Positions 45,856 through 55,862 of a stretch of DNA of 60,432 nt are shown here, piece after piece (position 1 is the stretch's first letter; every line of letters begins with the position of its first letter). The DNA is from Pseudoxanthomonas mexicana. Its GTDB lineage: Bacteria > Pseudomonadota > Gammaproteobacteria > Xanthomonadales > Xanthomonadaceae. The translations under genes and the position numbers were made by a program. Location of the stretch: assembly GCF_001556105.1 (NCBI RefSeq), contig NZ_LSIF01000042.1:1-60432 (forward strand). Direction: 5' to 3'. Below the pieces are notes generated by a model. It made no database searches. It had not been told where the DNA came from and saw only the letters and a program-made list of their open reading frames with translations.

Positions 45856-46206
45856 TCAGGCGACTCCCGCTGCGGCTGCGAGACGGATCTCGAAGGTCTT
45901 CAACGAAAGCGCATCGCCTTTCGTCTCGATGCTCGAGGCCTCGGCAAGCGCCCGGATGCGGGAAGCGTAGAACATCTCCGGCAGATCCTCGTACTCGTCC
46001 GGGGCCGCGATCATGACGCCTGCGGTGATGAAGCCCGCCTTCTTCCACTCCCGACCCAGCGACGACAGGATCGCCCGATCGATCTTCTGCAGGTCGTGTT
46101 CGCCGAGGCGCGAAATCGCGTCGCGCGCTTCCTGGTCGAGGGCGATGCCGTCCACCGCTGCATCGGGCGTCATGCCCAGAGCCATCATTTCCATAGACGT
46201 CGTCAT
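45856..46206 (-). CDS. Small protein within the formaldehyde operon, DUF3658-like
   Basis: A protein of about 116 residues from ATG 46206; start uncertain because several ATGs are in frame in the first 12 codons. The C-terminal half (HDLQKIDRAILSSLGREWKK, then FYASRIRALAEASSIE and SLKTFEIRL) resembles the DUF3658 or winged-type C-terminal pattern. No enzyme motif. It is tightly coupled, one base after adhC and one base before fghA, so its role is probably linked to formaldehyde or glutathione metabolism. I do not know its function. Confidence 0.7.
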   Translation of the reverse strand: MTTSMEMMALGMTPDAAVDGIALDQEARDAISRLGEHDLQKIDRAILSSLGREWKKAGFITAGVMIAAPDEYEDLPEMFYASRIRALAEASSIETKGDALSLKTFEIRLAAAAGVA

Positions 46207-46207
46207 C

Positions 46208-47607
<1,400 letters not shown>

Positions 47608-47617
47608 GGCGTCATCC

Positions 47618-47637
47618 TGATAGTGGGGGGGAGTATA
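47618..47637. promoter_or_regulatory. Probable FrmR operator (AT arms around a G-tract)
   Basis: ATAGT, seven G, AGTAT at about 47620-47636, just upstream of frmR. This AT-flanked G/C tract is the form of operator used by the CsoR/RcnR/FrmR family. It would also lie upstream of the divergent secreted-protein gene at 47758. Confidence 0.65.
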
Positions 47638-47757
47638 GATCGGACCGCTGGTCGGGGCAAAGCCGGGCGCCGGCCGGTGCGGGATATCCGGCTCGTGTCC
47701 CCTGCGAAGGCATTCCTTCGCATACCCCTTCATTGCAGACACCAGGAGCTCCATGCC

Positions 47758-49011
47758 ATGCGCCGACCGCCGCTGAAACTCGCCCTCGCCACCGCGCTGA
47801 TCGTCGCCCTGCCCGCCAGCAGCGCACCGCCCACCGGCCCCGAAACGCAGGTCTGGATCGATGTCGCCACCCATTCCATGGCCGGCATGCCCGACATGGG
47901 CATGCTGGGCGGACTGGCCGGCAGGATGATGGGCGGCGAGAGGGGCCCGCAGGCCTATCCGCAGTCGCGCAACATTCCCGCTAGCCAGGGTCGGCTGCTC
48001 GACATCGCCCTGCACAACCGGCTCAAGCCGGGCATGCCCGCGGACCAGGCGGTGCCGGCGGGCCTCGGCGTGGGCAAGTCGCTGTCGCTGCTGCCGTCCC
48101 CGCCCGGCAAGAACGTCGAGCAACCGCAGGACCCCGAGACGCGCGACATCGAAGTGACCATCCGGCAGTACTGGGGATGCAGCGCCACCGTGCGCCCCGG
48201 ACAGCCGAAGGTGATGACGCTGAAGATCAAGAATGGGCAGTTCCAGCAGAACGGCGCGCTGGCGCCCGGCCTGTTCGTTCCCGACCGCGACATCGACGTC
48301 AATCCCAGCTACGCGCTGTGGCCCAACCTCAAGAACAACAAGCGCGTGGCCGAGCGCTCGTCGCTGGTGGGCCAGCACCGCATCACCGGCGATGGCGTAC
48401 CGGCCTCGCTGCAGTTCGAGCTGGGCCAGAATGCGGACTTCATGCCGAAGATCGCGCTGCAGACCCGCGGCGAGCTGACCGACAGCATCGGCCTGACCTG
48501 GCAGCCCGTCGACCGCGCGAAGGCGTACTTCCTCAACGCGATCGCCATGCAGGACGAGCGCAACTTCACCATGTGGAGCAGCGCCGAAGTCCCCGGGGCG
48601 GGCCATGAGCTGGTGAACTACCTGACCGGGTCGTACATCGACAAGTGGCTGAAGCAGAAAGTGCTGCTCGCGCCGGGCAGCACCAGCTGTGCGATCCCGC
48701 AGGGCATCTTCAAGGCGACGGGCAAGGGCGGGCAGCAGGGTGGATTCGCCTCGCTCAACATGATCGCCTACGGACCGGAGACCAACATCACCTGGCCGCC
48801 GAAACCCACCGACCCGAAACAGCCGTGGGACCCGGAATGGAACGTCCGCGTGCGCACCAAGGCCACCACCGTGGCGATGCTGGGCATGGACTTCGGCGGC
48901 ATGGACGGCATGCCCGCCGATGAAGGCGATGGCGACGGCAAGCAGGACCCCGGGAAGAAGGAAGAAGGCGGCGCGAAGAAACTGCTGCGCGGCCTGATGC
49001 GGAACCTCTGA
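47758..49011 (+). CDS. Exported protein of unknown function, first of four
   Basis: A 417-residue protein with a signal peptide (about 1-22, ALPASSA). The mature part opens with a Met/Gly-rich segment (SMAGMPDMGMLGGLAGRMMGG), then a beta-rich body with motifs IRQYWGCSATVRPGQP and FVPDRDIDVNPSYALWPNL, and ends in an acidic Gly-Asp-Lys linker and basic helix (KKLLRGLMRNL). No known domain. ATG 47758 has AGGAG nine bases upstream. It is divergent from frmR and begins a co-directional run of exported proteins with short gaps. The Met-rich N-terminus could bind metal; this is speculation. Confidence 0.72.
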   Translation: MRRPPLKLALATALIVALPASSAPPTGPETQVWIDVATHSMAGMPDMGMLGGLAGRMMGGERGPQAYPQSRNIPASQGRLLDIALHNRLKPGMPADQAVPAGLGVGKSLSLLPSPPGKNVEQPQDPETRDIEVTIRQYWGCSATVRPGQPKVMTLKIKNGQFQQNGALAPGLFVPDRDIDVNPSYALWPNLKNNKRVAERSSLVGQHRITGDGVPASLQFELGQNADFMPKIALQTRGELTDSIGLTWQPVDRAKAYFLNAIAMQDERNFTMWSSAEVPGAGHELVNYLTGSYIDKWLKQKVLLAPGSTSCAIPQGIFKATGKGGQQGGFASLNMIAYGPETNITWPPKPTDPKQPWDPEWNVRVRTKATTVAMLGMDFGGMDGMPADEGDGDGKQDPGKKEEGGAKKLLRGLMRNL

Positions 49012-49066
49012 ACCCCGTCACGGGCAGGCGGCGCGCCTCCTGCCCTCTGCCGCCAAGGATGACGCC

Positions 49067-49918
49067 ATGAAACGCCTGCTGATGTTGTTCGCCCTCGCCA
49101 GCCTCGCATGCGCCCCGTTCGCGCACGCGGCCGATCCCTGCCCGCAGCTGCGCACGCAGCTGGCCGCCACCGATGTCGCGACGCGGATCGCCGCAATCGC
49201 CTGCCAGGAGAACCATGCCTGGTTCCGCCCGTTCATCGATGCCGATGGTCGTGCCGGCGGCCAAGCCGTGTACGAAGCCGAGAACGACGCGCTGGCCGAT
49301 GGCGCGCAGGCGTGGCGCAAGGTCGCCGCATACTGGAGCGGCAGCGGATTGGGCAACGAGTGCGGCAAGCCCGGCGCGGCCTGCCGCAGCTTCGTGGTGG
49401 ACACGCCGTGGTCGGCGGCGTTCGTGTCGTGGGTGATGCGGCAGGCGCGCGTGCCGGGCTTCGTTGCCTCGTCCCGCCACGTGGACTACGTGCGCTCGGC
49501 AGCGCGGTCCGGTGCCGGTCCTTATCGTCTGGTTTCTCCGCAGGATGCCGCCCCTGCGCCGGGCGACCTGCTCTGCTACGTGCGCGGACAGTCGCGTTCG
49601 TTGGGCTATCCGGGCCTGCTGGGCGTGCTGGATGGCGAGGGTGTCGGGCTGCCGATGCATTGCGACATCGTGGTGGCGGCGGGTGCCGGCATCGCGTGGC
49701 TCGTCGGCGGCAACGTGCAGCAGACCGTTGCGCTGCGGATGCTGCGGCTGGATGCGCAGGGTCGTTTCGCCGACCTGCCGATGCGCGACGGCACGGGCGC
49801 ATCGTGCAATCCCGACACACCGGCGTACTGCAACCTCAATCGGCAGGACTGGGCAGCGTTGTTGAAACTGAAGGCACGGGAATCGCCCTCGCTGCTGGCC
49901 GCCGCCGCCGATCACTGA
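49067..49918 (+). CDS. Exported DUF2272-like protein
   Basis: A 283-residue protein with signal peptide (1-21, AHAAD). The core DTPWSAAFVSWVMRQARVPGF, GDLLCYVRG, HCDIVVAA and WLVGGNVQQTV are arranged as in DUF2272, which looks like an NlpC/P60- or CHAP-type papain-like fold. A catalytic Cys/His pair would lie in LLCYVRG and MHCDIVV if so, but this is not proven. Cysteine-rich ends (CPQLR, CNPDTPAYC) suggest periplasmic disulfides. Peptidoglycan is the likely substrate class. The gene lies 55 bases after the preceding one and 16 before the next. Confidence 0.72.
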   Translation: MKRLLMLFALASLACAPFAHAADPCPQLRTQLAATDVATRIAAIACQENHAWFRPFIDADGRAGGQAVYEAENDALADGAQAWRKVAAYWSGSGLGNECGKPGAACRSFVVDTPWSAAFVSWVMRQARVPGFVASSRHVDYVRSAARSGAGPYRLVSPQDAAPAPGDLLCYVRGQSRSLGYPGLLGVLDGEGVGLPMHCDIVVAAGAGIAWLVGGNVQQTVALRMLRLDAQGRFADLPMRDGTGASCNPDTPAYCNLNRQDWAALLKLKARESPSLLAAAADH

Positions 49919-49934
49919 CCACTACGGAATCGCC

Positions 49935-51599
49935 ATGCACCTCCCGCGCACCTCATTCGTGGCCGCCATCGTGCTGGCCCTCGCCGCATGCTCGCCCTCC
50001 GCAGGCGATGGTGGCGCCGGCAACGACAACCCACGCGCGCCCACGCAGGCGCAGATCGACGCCATCCTTGCCGAAGGACCCGATGCGACGCTGCGGAAGA
50101 TGGCGACCTTCGACTACCTCGTGCACTACCGCGTGATGGAAGCCACCGGCATGGTCGACGCGCTCGGCGGCGAGGCGAAAGCCGTGGCCGCGCTGAAAGC
50201 GCTGGGTGACCAGAACGAGCGTTGGCTGCGTGGCGCGCAGGCCGATGCGCCGCGCATGATCCCGGCGGCGTTCGATGGCAGCGGCCTGGACAGCGGCTTT
50301 GCGGGTCTCGCCATCGGTGCGTTCGGCGGGCTGATCGCCGGCGGCATGGTCAATGGCGCCGTGCAGGACATGTCGGATGAAAGGCTGGCCGAACTCGCGA
50401 AGGCCGGACCGGTCAAGCTCGGCGGGGACAAGGACGGCAAGGGCGGCGCGGAGCTGAAGTTCGGCACGGACGGGTCGCTGGACCAGACGCTGGAGTTCGA
50501 GGGCAAGGCCACCGATGGCCTGTCGGGCAAGATGAAGATCAAGATCCACATGGACGCCTGCCCGGACCCCGAGGGCAAACTGACGGTGACGTTGAACGTG
50601 GATTCGCAGATGAGCGTCGTCGGCCAGCCGGGCGTCGGCGGACACGTGCGCAGCGAGTTCAAGCTCGAGCGCTTCCTCGACGACGATGCGCACCTCATCC
50701 CGGATCACGGCACCAACGCGAGCATGACGATGTCGGCGGGCGGCACGGGCGGCGGCAAACAGCAGACCTTCGATCTCAAGATGGGGTTCGATCGCAATGC
50801 CGGCAGCGGCTATGAAGACTTCAACGACTACAGCGGTTTCAGCATTTTCCGCATGGACGAGGTCAAGCACGCGGCGAAGCTGGCAGAACAGTCCTTCATC
50901 TACCAGCAGCTGATCGCCGAGATCATGCTGCGCGGCATGGGCAACGGTGCGGGACCGTGGGAAAGCGGCCGTTGCGTGGAACTGAAGGCCACCAGCAGTC
51001 CGGGCAAGCGCAAGGGCATTCGTCCGAACACCGCGTTCGACCTGGAGGCGATCCCACGCGCGAAATCCGATGGCGCACCGACCGGCGGCACGGTGACCGC
51101 CACACTGAGTGGCGGCGCCAGCCTGCAGCCGTCCAGCGGCAAGGTGCCGGCCGATGCGAAGTACGCGTATGCGGGCCCGGACAAGAAGAACGAGGAAGCA
51201 ACCATCAAGTTTGAAGCACGCAGCAAGCGCGGCGTGGGACGCGCGACACTCGAGTTCGACACCAAGCGCCCGCAGGCCTACAACGCGGTCGGCGGCCTCG
51301 ACGATTTCCATGGCACCGGCACGATCTGCAATCTTGGCGAGACCTTCACCATCAGCGGTGGCGGCAACACCGTGACGTTCACGCCGAACAACGAGGAAGG
51401 CGGCTCCTACAGCTACCAGGGCAACATGCGCGGCATCGGCGTGTATGGCAACGGCACCTACACCGTCGATGCCAGCGAGAAGGGCGGCACCCTCACCGGT
51501 ACCGGCAACGGCTGCGTGAAGACCCCGATGGGCACCCGCTGCAACAACGGCACCGAGCGCTACACGCTGGTACCGATCCCGCCCTGCGAGGAGTCCTAG
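49935..51599 (+). CDS. Predicted lipoprotein of unknown function
   Basis: A 554-residue lipoprotein: hydrophobic leader and lipobox LAAC with Cys19. A disordered N-terminus, helical region (TQAQIDAILAEGPDATLRKM), Gly-rich segment AIGAFGGLIAGGMV that could pack in a membrane, and two beta-rich parts follow. The C-terminal repeat-like strands GVYGNGTYTVDASEKGGTL and paired cysteines (GNGCVKTPMGTRCNNG) indicate an extracytoplasmic beta fold. No known domain. It is 16 bases after the DUF2272 gene, so translated with it. Function unknown. Confidence 0.72.
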   Translation: MHLPRTSFVAAIVLALAACSPSAGDGGAGNDNPRAPTQAQIDAILAEGPDATLRKMATFDYLVHYRVMEATGMVDALGGEAKAVAALKALGDQNERWLRGAQADAPRMIPAAFDGSGLDSGFAGLAIGAFGGLIAGGMVNGAVQDMSDERLAELAKAGPVKLGGDKDGKGGAELKFGTDGSLDQTLEFEGKATDGLSGKMKIKIHMDACPDPEGKLTVTLNVDSQMSVVGQPGVGGHVRSEFKLERFLDDDAHLIPDHGTNASMTMSAGGTGGGKQQTFDLKMGFDRNAGSGYEDFNDYSGFSIFRMDEVKHAAKLAEQSFIYQQLIAEIMLRGMGNGAGPWESGRCVELKATSSPGKRKGIRPNTAFDLEAIPRAKSDGAPTGGTVTATLSGGASLQPSSGKVPADAKYAYAGPDKKNEEATIKFEARSKRGVGRATLEFDTKRPQAYNAVGGLDDFHGTGTICNLGETFTISGGGNTVTFTPNNEEGGSYSYQGNMRGIGVYGNGTYTVDASEKGGTLTGTGNGCVKTPMGTRCNNGTERYTLVPIPPCEES

Positions 51600-51670
51600 C
51601 TCTGTCCGCTCCGGCAGCGTTCTCTCGCATATCTCCTGACCACGGCAATCCGCCACCTCGGGAGATCCGC

Positions 51671-52252
51671 ATGTCGAAGCAGTACGCACTGCCCTTGCTC
51701 GTCCTTACGCTGCTTGCCACTTCCGCACACGCGCAGCAGGTGCCGCGCATCGCCGCCGAACAGGTCGCGATCGACCGCGGCGTGGTGTACTCGCTCGTAC
51801 CGCAGGCGGGCCAGTATGCGCAGGTCTTCCGGCTGCCGCGCGCGGGTTCGATACGCCACCTCATGCTGCCGCTCGCCTGCGCCACCGGCGACCAGATAGA
51901 GATCGAGATCGCCATCGTTGATGCACCGAACGGCGTGCCGGGCGCGCAGGTGCGGCAGGTCCAGCGCGTCGACGGCGTGGCGCTCGACGCAAGAACACTA
52001 CCCAGCGGCGAGTTCGCGATGCGGCTGATCGAGTTCACCCAACCGAATCTGCTGCCGGCAGGATCGTACGCCTTGACGATCACCAACGCCGGTGGGCGGA
52101 CGTGCGCGCTGTACCGTGCTCCCCTCGGCGACCATTACGCAGGCGGCGATGGCTATTACCGCAGCAGCACGGCAAGCATCTGGTTCGCGCAATCGCGCGA
52201 TCTCGGCTTCCAGGTCTTCTACCAGCCCTTCGTGATGCCCTCCATCCGCTAA
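51671..52252 (+). CDS. Exported beta-rich protein, paralogue A
   Basis: A 193-residue protein with signal peptide (1-21, AHAQ). It is a clear paralogue of 57370-57963 on the other strand. Shared blocks are PRIAAEQVAI, AQVFRLPRAG, the Leu-Pro-Leu-Ala-Cys-Ala strand, GVPGA, FAMRLIEFTQPNLLPAGSYALTI and FQVFYQPF. A single compact beta-sandwich is likely. Function unknown. It is 71 bases after the lipoprotein gene and is the last gene of the exported set before the convergent kinase gene. Confidence 0.72.
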   Translation: MSKQYALPLLVLTLLATSAHAQQVPRIAAEQVAIDRGVVYSLVPQAGQYAQVFRLPRAGSIRHLMLPLACATGDQIEIEIAIVDAPNGVPGAQVRQVQRVDGVALDARTLPSGEFAMRLIEFTQPNLLPAGSYALTITNAGGRTCALYRAPLGDHYAGGDGYYRSSTASIWFAQSRDLGFQVFYQPFVMPSIR

Positions 52253-52282
52253 CAGGCCGGCGCCGGCGCGACGAGGCGGGCT

Positions 52283-55156
52283 TCAGAGTCGCGCCGACAG
52301 CGCCTCCGCGTCGACAAGGTTGCGTTCACCGGGAAGCAGCATGTCGCGCATCACCGGCAACGCGTCGTCCAGCAGGCGGCGGGCGGCCTTCCGGTCGCCG
52401 CGCGCCGCGACATCCTCGGCCAGCGTTGCGCGGGCAACCGCCACGTCGACGGCACTGGCGCTCACCTGCAACCGCTGGACCGCGTCGCGCTGATGCTGTT
52501 CGGCGGAGGCCGCGTTGCCGCGCAGGCGATCCAGGGTGGCCGCCATCGCGGAGAAATAGCCGAACTGCTCATGCGTGTCGGGCACGCCGCGCTGCGTCAT
52601 GCGCGCGCGCAGGTCCGCCAGCAGTGGCGCGCCGCGCGCGGCATCGCGCGTACGCAGGTAGAGGTTCAACTGGTCGCCCAGCACCTGCGCATACTCGTCC
52701 GACGCTTCACCATCCAGACGCAGTGAGCGCTTGCGGAGATCGTCCAGCCGCGTCCTTGCCTCGTCGAACTTCCCGTTGGCCACCATCGCACGCGCATGCA
52801 CGCGCTCGATCGTGCGGCGGAAGCTGTCGTCGGGGGACACGCCCGCTGCGTCCAGCCGTGCGATGCCCTGCGTGGCGCGCGCCAGCGCCGTGGCGTAGTC
52901 GCCGTACATGAGGTTGATCGCGGTGAGGTTCGCCAGCGCCATCGCCAGGTTACGCGGCCCCTCGCCGAGCTCACTGGACAGCGCATAGCTCCTGTCCGCC
53001 GCTTCCCGCGACTCGCGGTAGCGTCCCTGGCCCAACAGCGTATCGGCCAACGTCTGGTACCACACCGTCGCGCTGGTGCCGCCGTAGCCGCCGGTCTTCT
53101 CGGCATCGGCGATGGCTTGTCGCACCACGCGCTCCGCCTCGGCCGGCCTGCCCTCCAGCAACAACCCGGACACCAGGCTTCTGACCAGCGTCCGTCGCAC
53201 GGGTGAATCGGCCGCGATGCCGCGCGCATCCGCATAGGCCAGACCCTCCCGGCTGACCGACAACAGGCGACGACGGTCGTTCTGGAAGTTAGCGGCCGTG
53301 CCGATATCCGAATAGATGTCCAGCACCACATCGGCCGGCGGAGACGGCATGCGCTTGGCGAACGCAAGCGAGGCTTCGGCCCGCTTCCTGCACCATTCCA
53401 GGCCATATTTTTCGACGTGGCCCAGCGTGAGGTGTGCCATCGCACGAAGTTGCTGCTCGGGATCATCCGGCGCGAAACGCTGGCGCAGGGCAACCGCCTG
53501 GTCGGCGGCCGCCAGCGATTCGGTGTTGCGCTCCAGATCTCCCAGTTCATCGGAATAGGCCACGAGGTCGTCCGCCAACGCCAGCGCCTCTTCCCTCGTC
53601 CGCGGCGTCACGCCCTTCAGGCCTGCCGCAAACAACCGCACGGCCTGCTGGTCGTCGCCGATCGAGCGATACAACCGCCCCAGCATGCGCTGCACCGGCT
53701 GGCGCACCTGCGGCTCGAGCGTGCGCTGGTCGAGCTTGGCCCGCGCCTGGTCGAGCAACTGGCGAACGCTAACTTCCGTGCTCATCGCCTGCTCGGGCGC
53801 AGCCGCCGCGAGGGTGTCCGCGAGGAACGTCAGCGTCGCGCGCGCCGTCTCCGATTCGCGTTCGGCGATGCGGGCCTGCGAACGCGCTTCCTGCGCCTGC
53901 CACGACGCCACGCCGGTGCCGGCGAGCAGCGCCACCGCTACAAGACCCGCTGCCGTGGCCAAGCCGCGGTTGCGCCGCAGCCACAGGCGCGCGCGATCGG
54001 CACGCGACAGGCGCACCGCATTGATCGGCCGGTCGTCCAGCCAGGCGCGCAGGTCGTTCGCCAGCACGTCGGCCGAGGCGTAGCGCGCCTCAGGATCGCG
54101 ACGCAGGCAGGCCTGCACGATCTGCGCAAGGCTGCCGCGCAGCGCGCGCGCCAGCGATGCGGGGCTGTGGCCACCGCGTTGCGTGGCCTGCTCGCTGCTC
54201 GCCTGCGATGCGGCCCGCGTCAGCGGTTCCGGATCGCGTTCGAGCTGCTGCAACTGGTGCGCCACCGGTGTTTCCCGCGTCACGCCGAACGGATGCGCAC
54301 CCGACAGCAAGCGATGCAGCACCACGCCCAGCTGCCACAGGTCGGTGGCGGTGGTGATGGGCGCATCGAGCAGCTGTTCGGGTGAGGCGTATTCGAACGT
54401 CAGCGCGCGGTCGACGGTCGCGGCGCGCGTGGTGTCGGCGAGCTCCTTGGCGATGCCGAAGTCCAGCAGCTTCACCCGGCCATCGCCGTCGACCAGCAGG
54501 TTGGATGGCTTCAGGTCGCGATGCACCACCAGGTTGCGATGCGCATGGCGAACGGCATCGACGACCTGCAGGAACAGCACGATGCGCTCGCGCAGCCCGA
54601 GCTGCCGGGCGTCGCACCAGCGATCAATCGGCTGGCCGTCGATCAGTTCCATCACGAACCACGGATCGCCGTCGCCGCTGATGCCGCCATCCAGCAGCGT
54701 GGCGATGTTCGGATGGCGCAGGCGGGCGAGGATCTGCCGCTCGCGCAGGAAGCGTTCGCGCGCCGCCTGCGAATCGGTACCGGCGCGGATCAGCTTCAGC
54801 GCAGCATGTTGCGCGTAGGCGCCATCGTCGCGTTCGACCCGGTACACCGCCCCCATGCCGCCATGACCCAGGAGTCCGGTGATGCGCCAGGGCCCGATGC
54901 TGCGGCCGACCAGCGCATCGCGCGCGACCTCGCCGTGTTCGTCGCGGAAGGCACGTCCCCACGCCAGCGCGTCGCCGGCGAACGGTTCCGTGTTGCTCGC
55001 ATCCGCCGCCAGCAGGGCATCGACGGCTGATCGCAGGCCTTCATCCTCAGCGCACGCCTGCGACAACCACGCGTCGCGCTCGGACGGCGCGATCTCGACG
55101 GCCTCGCGGAACAGCGCCAGCGCCCGCCGCCGGCTTTCGATGTCACCGTCGCTCAT
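52283..55156 (-). CDS. Membrane Ser/Thr protein kinase with C-terminal TPR region
   Basis: A 957-residue kinase. After about 85 residues, the Hanks-type kinase domain (88-375) has GHGGMG at 97-102, Lys121, the HRDLKPSN loop 212-219 with Asp214, and DFG at 232-234. A TM helix at about 399-418 precedes a roughly 530-residue TPR-like helical domain that should be periplasmic. Its gene start overlaps the stop of an ECF sigma factor gene by 4 bases (ATGA). The pair suggests that the kinase controls the sigma factor, as in ECF43-type systems where sigma is activated by phosphorylation; target and input are unknown. Confidence 0.92.
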   Translation of the reverse strand: MSDGDIESRRRALALFREAVEIAPSERDAWLSQACAEDEGLRSAVDALLAADASNTEPFAGDALAWGRAFRDEHGEVARDALVGRSIGPWRITGLLGHGGMGAVYRVERDDGAYAQHAALKLIRAGTDSQAARERFLRERQILARLRHPNIATLLDGGISGDGDPWFVMELIDGQPIDRWCDARQLGLRERIVLFLQVVDAVRHAHRNLVVHRDLKPSNLLVDGDGRVKLLDFGIAKELADTTRAATVDRALTFEYASPEQLLDAPITTATDLWQLGVVLHRLLSGAHPFGVTRETPVAHQLQQLERDPEPLTRAASQASSEQATQRGGHSPASLARALRGSLAQIVQACLRRDPEARYASADVLANDLRAWLDDRPINAVRLSRADRARLWLRRNRGLATAAGLVAVALLAGTGVASWQAQEARSQARIAERESETARATLTFLADTLAAAAPEQAMSTEVSVRQLLDQARAKLDQRTLEPQVRQPVQRMLGRLYRSIGDDQQAVRLFAAGLKGVTPRTREEALALADDLVAYSDELGDLERNTESLAAADQAVALRQRFAPDDPEQQLRAMAHLTLGHVEKYGLEWCRKRAEASLAFAKRMPSPPADVVLDIYSDIGTAANFQNDRRRLLSVSREGLAYADARGIAADSPVRRTLVRSLVSGLLLEGRPAEAERVVRQAIADAEKTGGYGGTSATVWYQTLADTLLGQGRYRESREAADRSYALSSELGEGPRNLAMALANLTAINLMYGDYATALARATQGIARLDAAGVSPDDSFRRTIERVHARAMVANGKFDEARTRLDDLRKRSLRLDGEASDEYAQVLGDQLNLYLRTRDAARGAPLLADLRARMTQRGVPDTHEQFGYFSAMAATLDRLRGNAASAEQHQRDAVQRLQVSASAVDVAVARATLAEDVAARGDRKAARRLLDDALPVMRDMLLPGERNLVDAEALSARL

Positions 55157-55704
55157 TTTCCCAGTTCCGCCAGCAGGAAGGCACGTGCCGTCCGCCAGTC
55201 GCGGCGCACGGTCCGTTCGCTCACGCCCAGCATCTGCGCGATTTCGGTTTCTTCGTAACCGCCGAAGTAGCGCAGCTCGACGATCTGTGCGGCACGCGCA
55301 TCGGCTTGCTGCAGTGCGTTCAACAGCTCGTCCAGCGCCAGCACCTCGACCACCGCGCGCTCGTCGCCACCCAGCCTCGCGGTGAGCGTCAGCGCGTCCA
55401 CGCCGCCGCCGCGCTTCTGCGCCTGCGCGATGCGCGCGTGGTCGACCAGCACCTGCCGCATCGCGCGGGCCGACATCGCCAGCAGGTGCGCACGATCGTT
55501 GGCGGCCAGGCGTTCGCCGGTGGCCAGCTTCAGATAGGTTTCATGCACCAGCACCGTGGTGTCGAGGTTATCGCGGTGCCGGCGCAGCTGCAGGTGCGCG
55601 GCACGCTTCAGCTCGTCGTACAGGCTGGCGAACACCGCATCGGCGGCGCGCACGTCGCCTTCGCGCGCGCGTTTCAACAGTTGGGTAACCGGTACGTGTT
55701 CCAT
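55153..55704 (-). CDS. ECF-type sigma factor (Sigma70_ECF group)
   Basis: A 183-residue sigma factor. The sigma2 region (FASLYDELKRAAHLQLRRHRDN, TTVLVHETYLKL, RAMRQVLVDHARI) and sigma4 region (VVEVLALDELLNAL, QIVELRYFGGYEETEIAQML, SERTVRRDWRTARAFL) are intact. No anti-sigma gene is adjacent; instead a Ser/Thr kinase overlaps downstream. Threonines of the TT-V-L-V-H-E segment are candidate phosphorylation sites. ATG 55704 (MEHVPVTQ) is chosen; the frame extends upstream without support. This pairing resembles sigma-kinase couples such as those linked to type VI secretion in Xanthomonas. Confidence 0.92.
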   Translation of the reverse strand: MEHVPVTQLLKRAREGDVRAADAVFASLYDELKRAAHLQLRRHRDNLDTTVLVHETYLKLATGERLAANDRAHLLAMSARAMRQVLVDHARIAQAQKRGGGVDALTLTARLGGDERAVVEVLALDELLNALQQADARAAQIVELRYFGGYEETEIAQMLGVSERTVRRDWRTARAFLLAELGK

Positions 55705-55862
55705 GTGTCGCTCGCGAGACCCGATGTACACCGCGGCATTCCCGCCGCAGCCCCCTGTCACCAGGCAGGCAACAGGCCCCGCACGGCTTCAACAAGGACA
55801 ACGCGAAAGAGCGCCGGGGCGGGACAGCCCGGGGTGGCGGCGGGTGACGCCGGCCATCCTGG

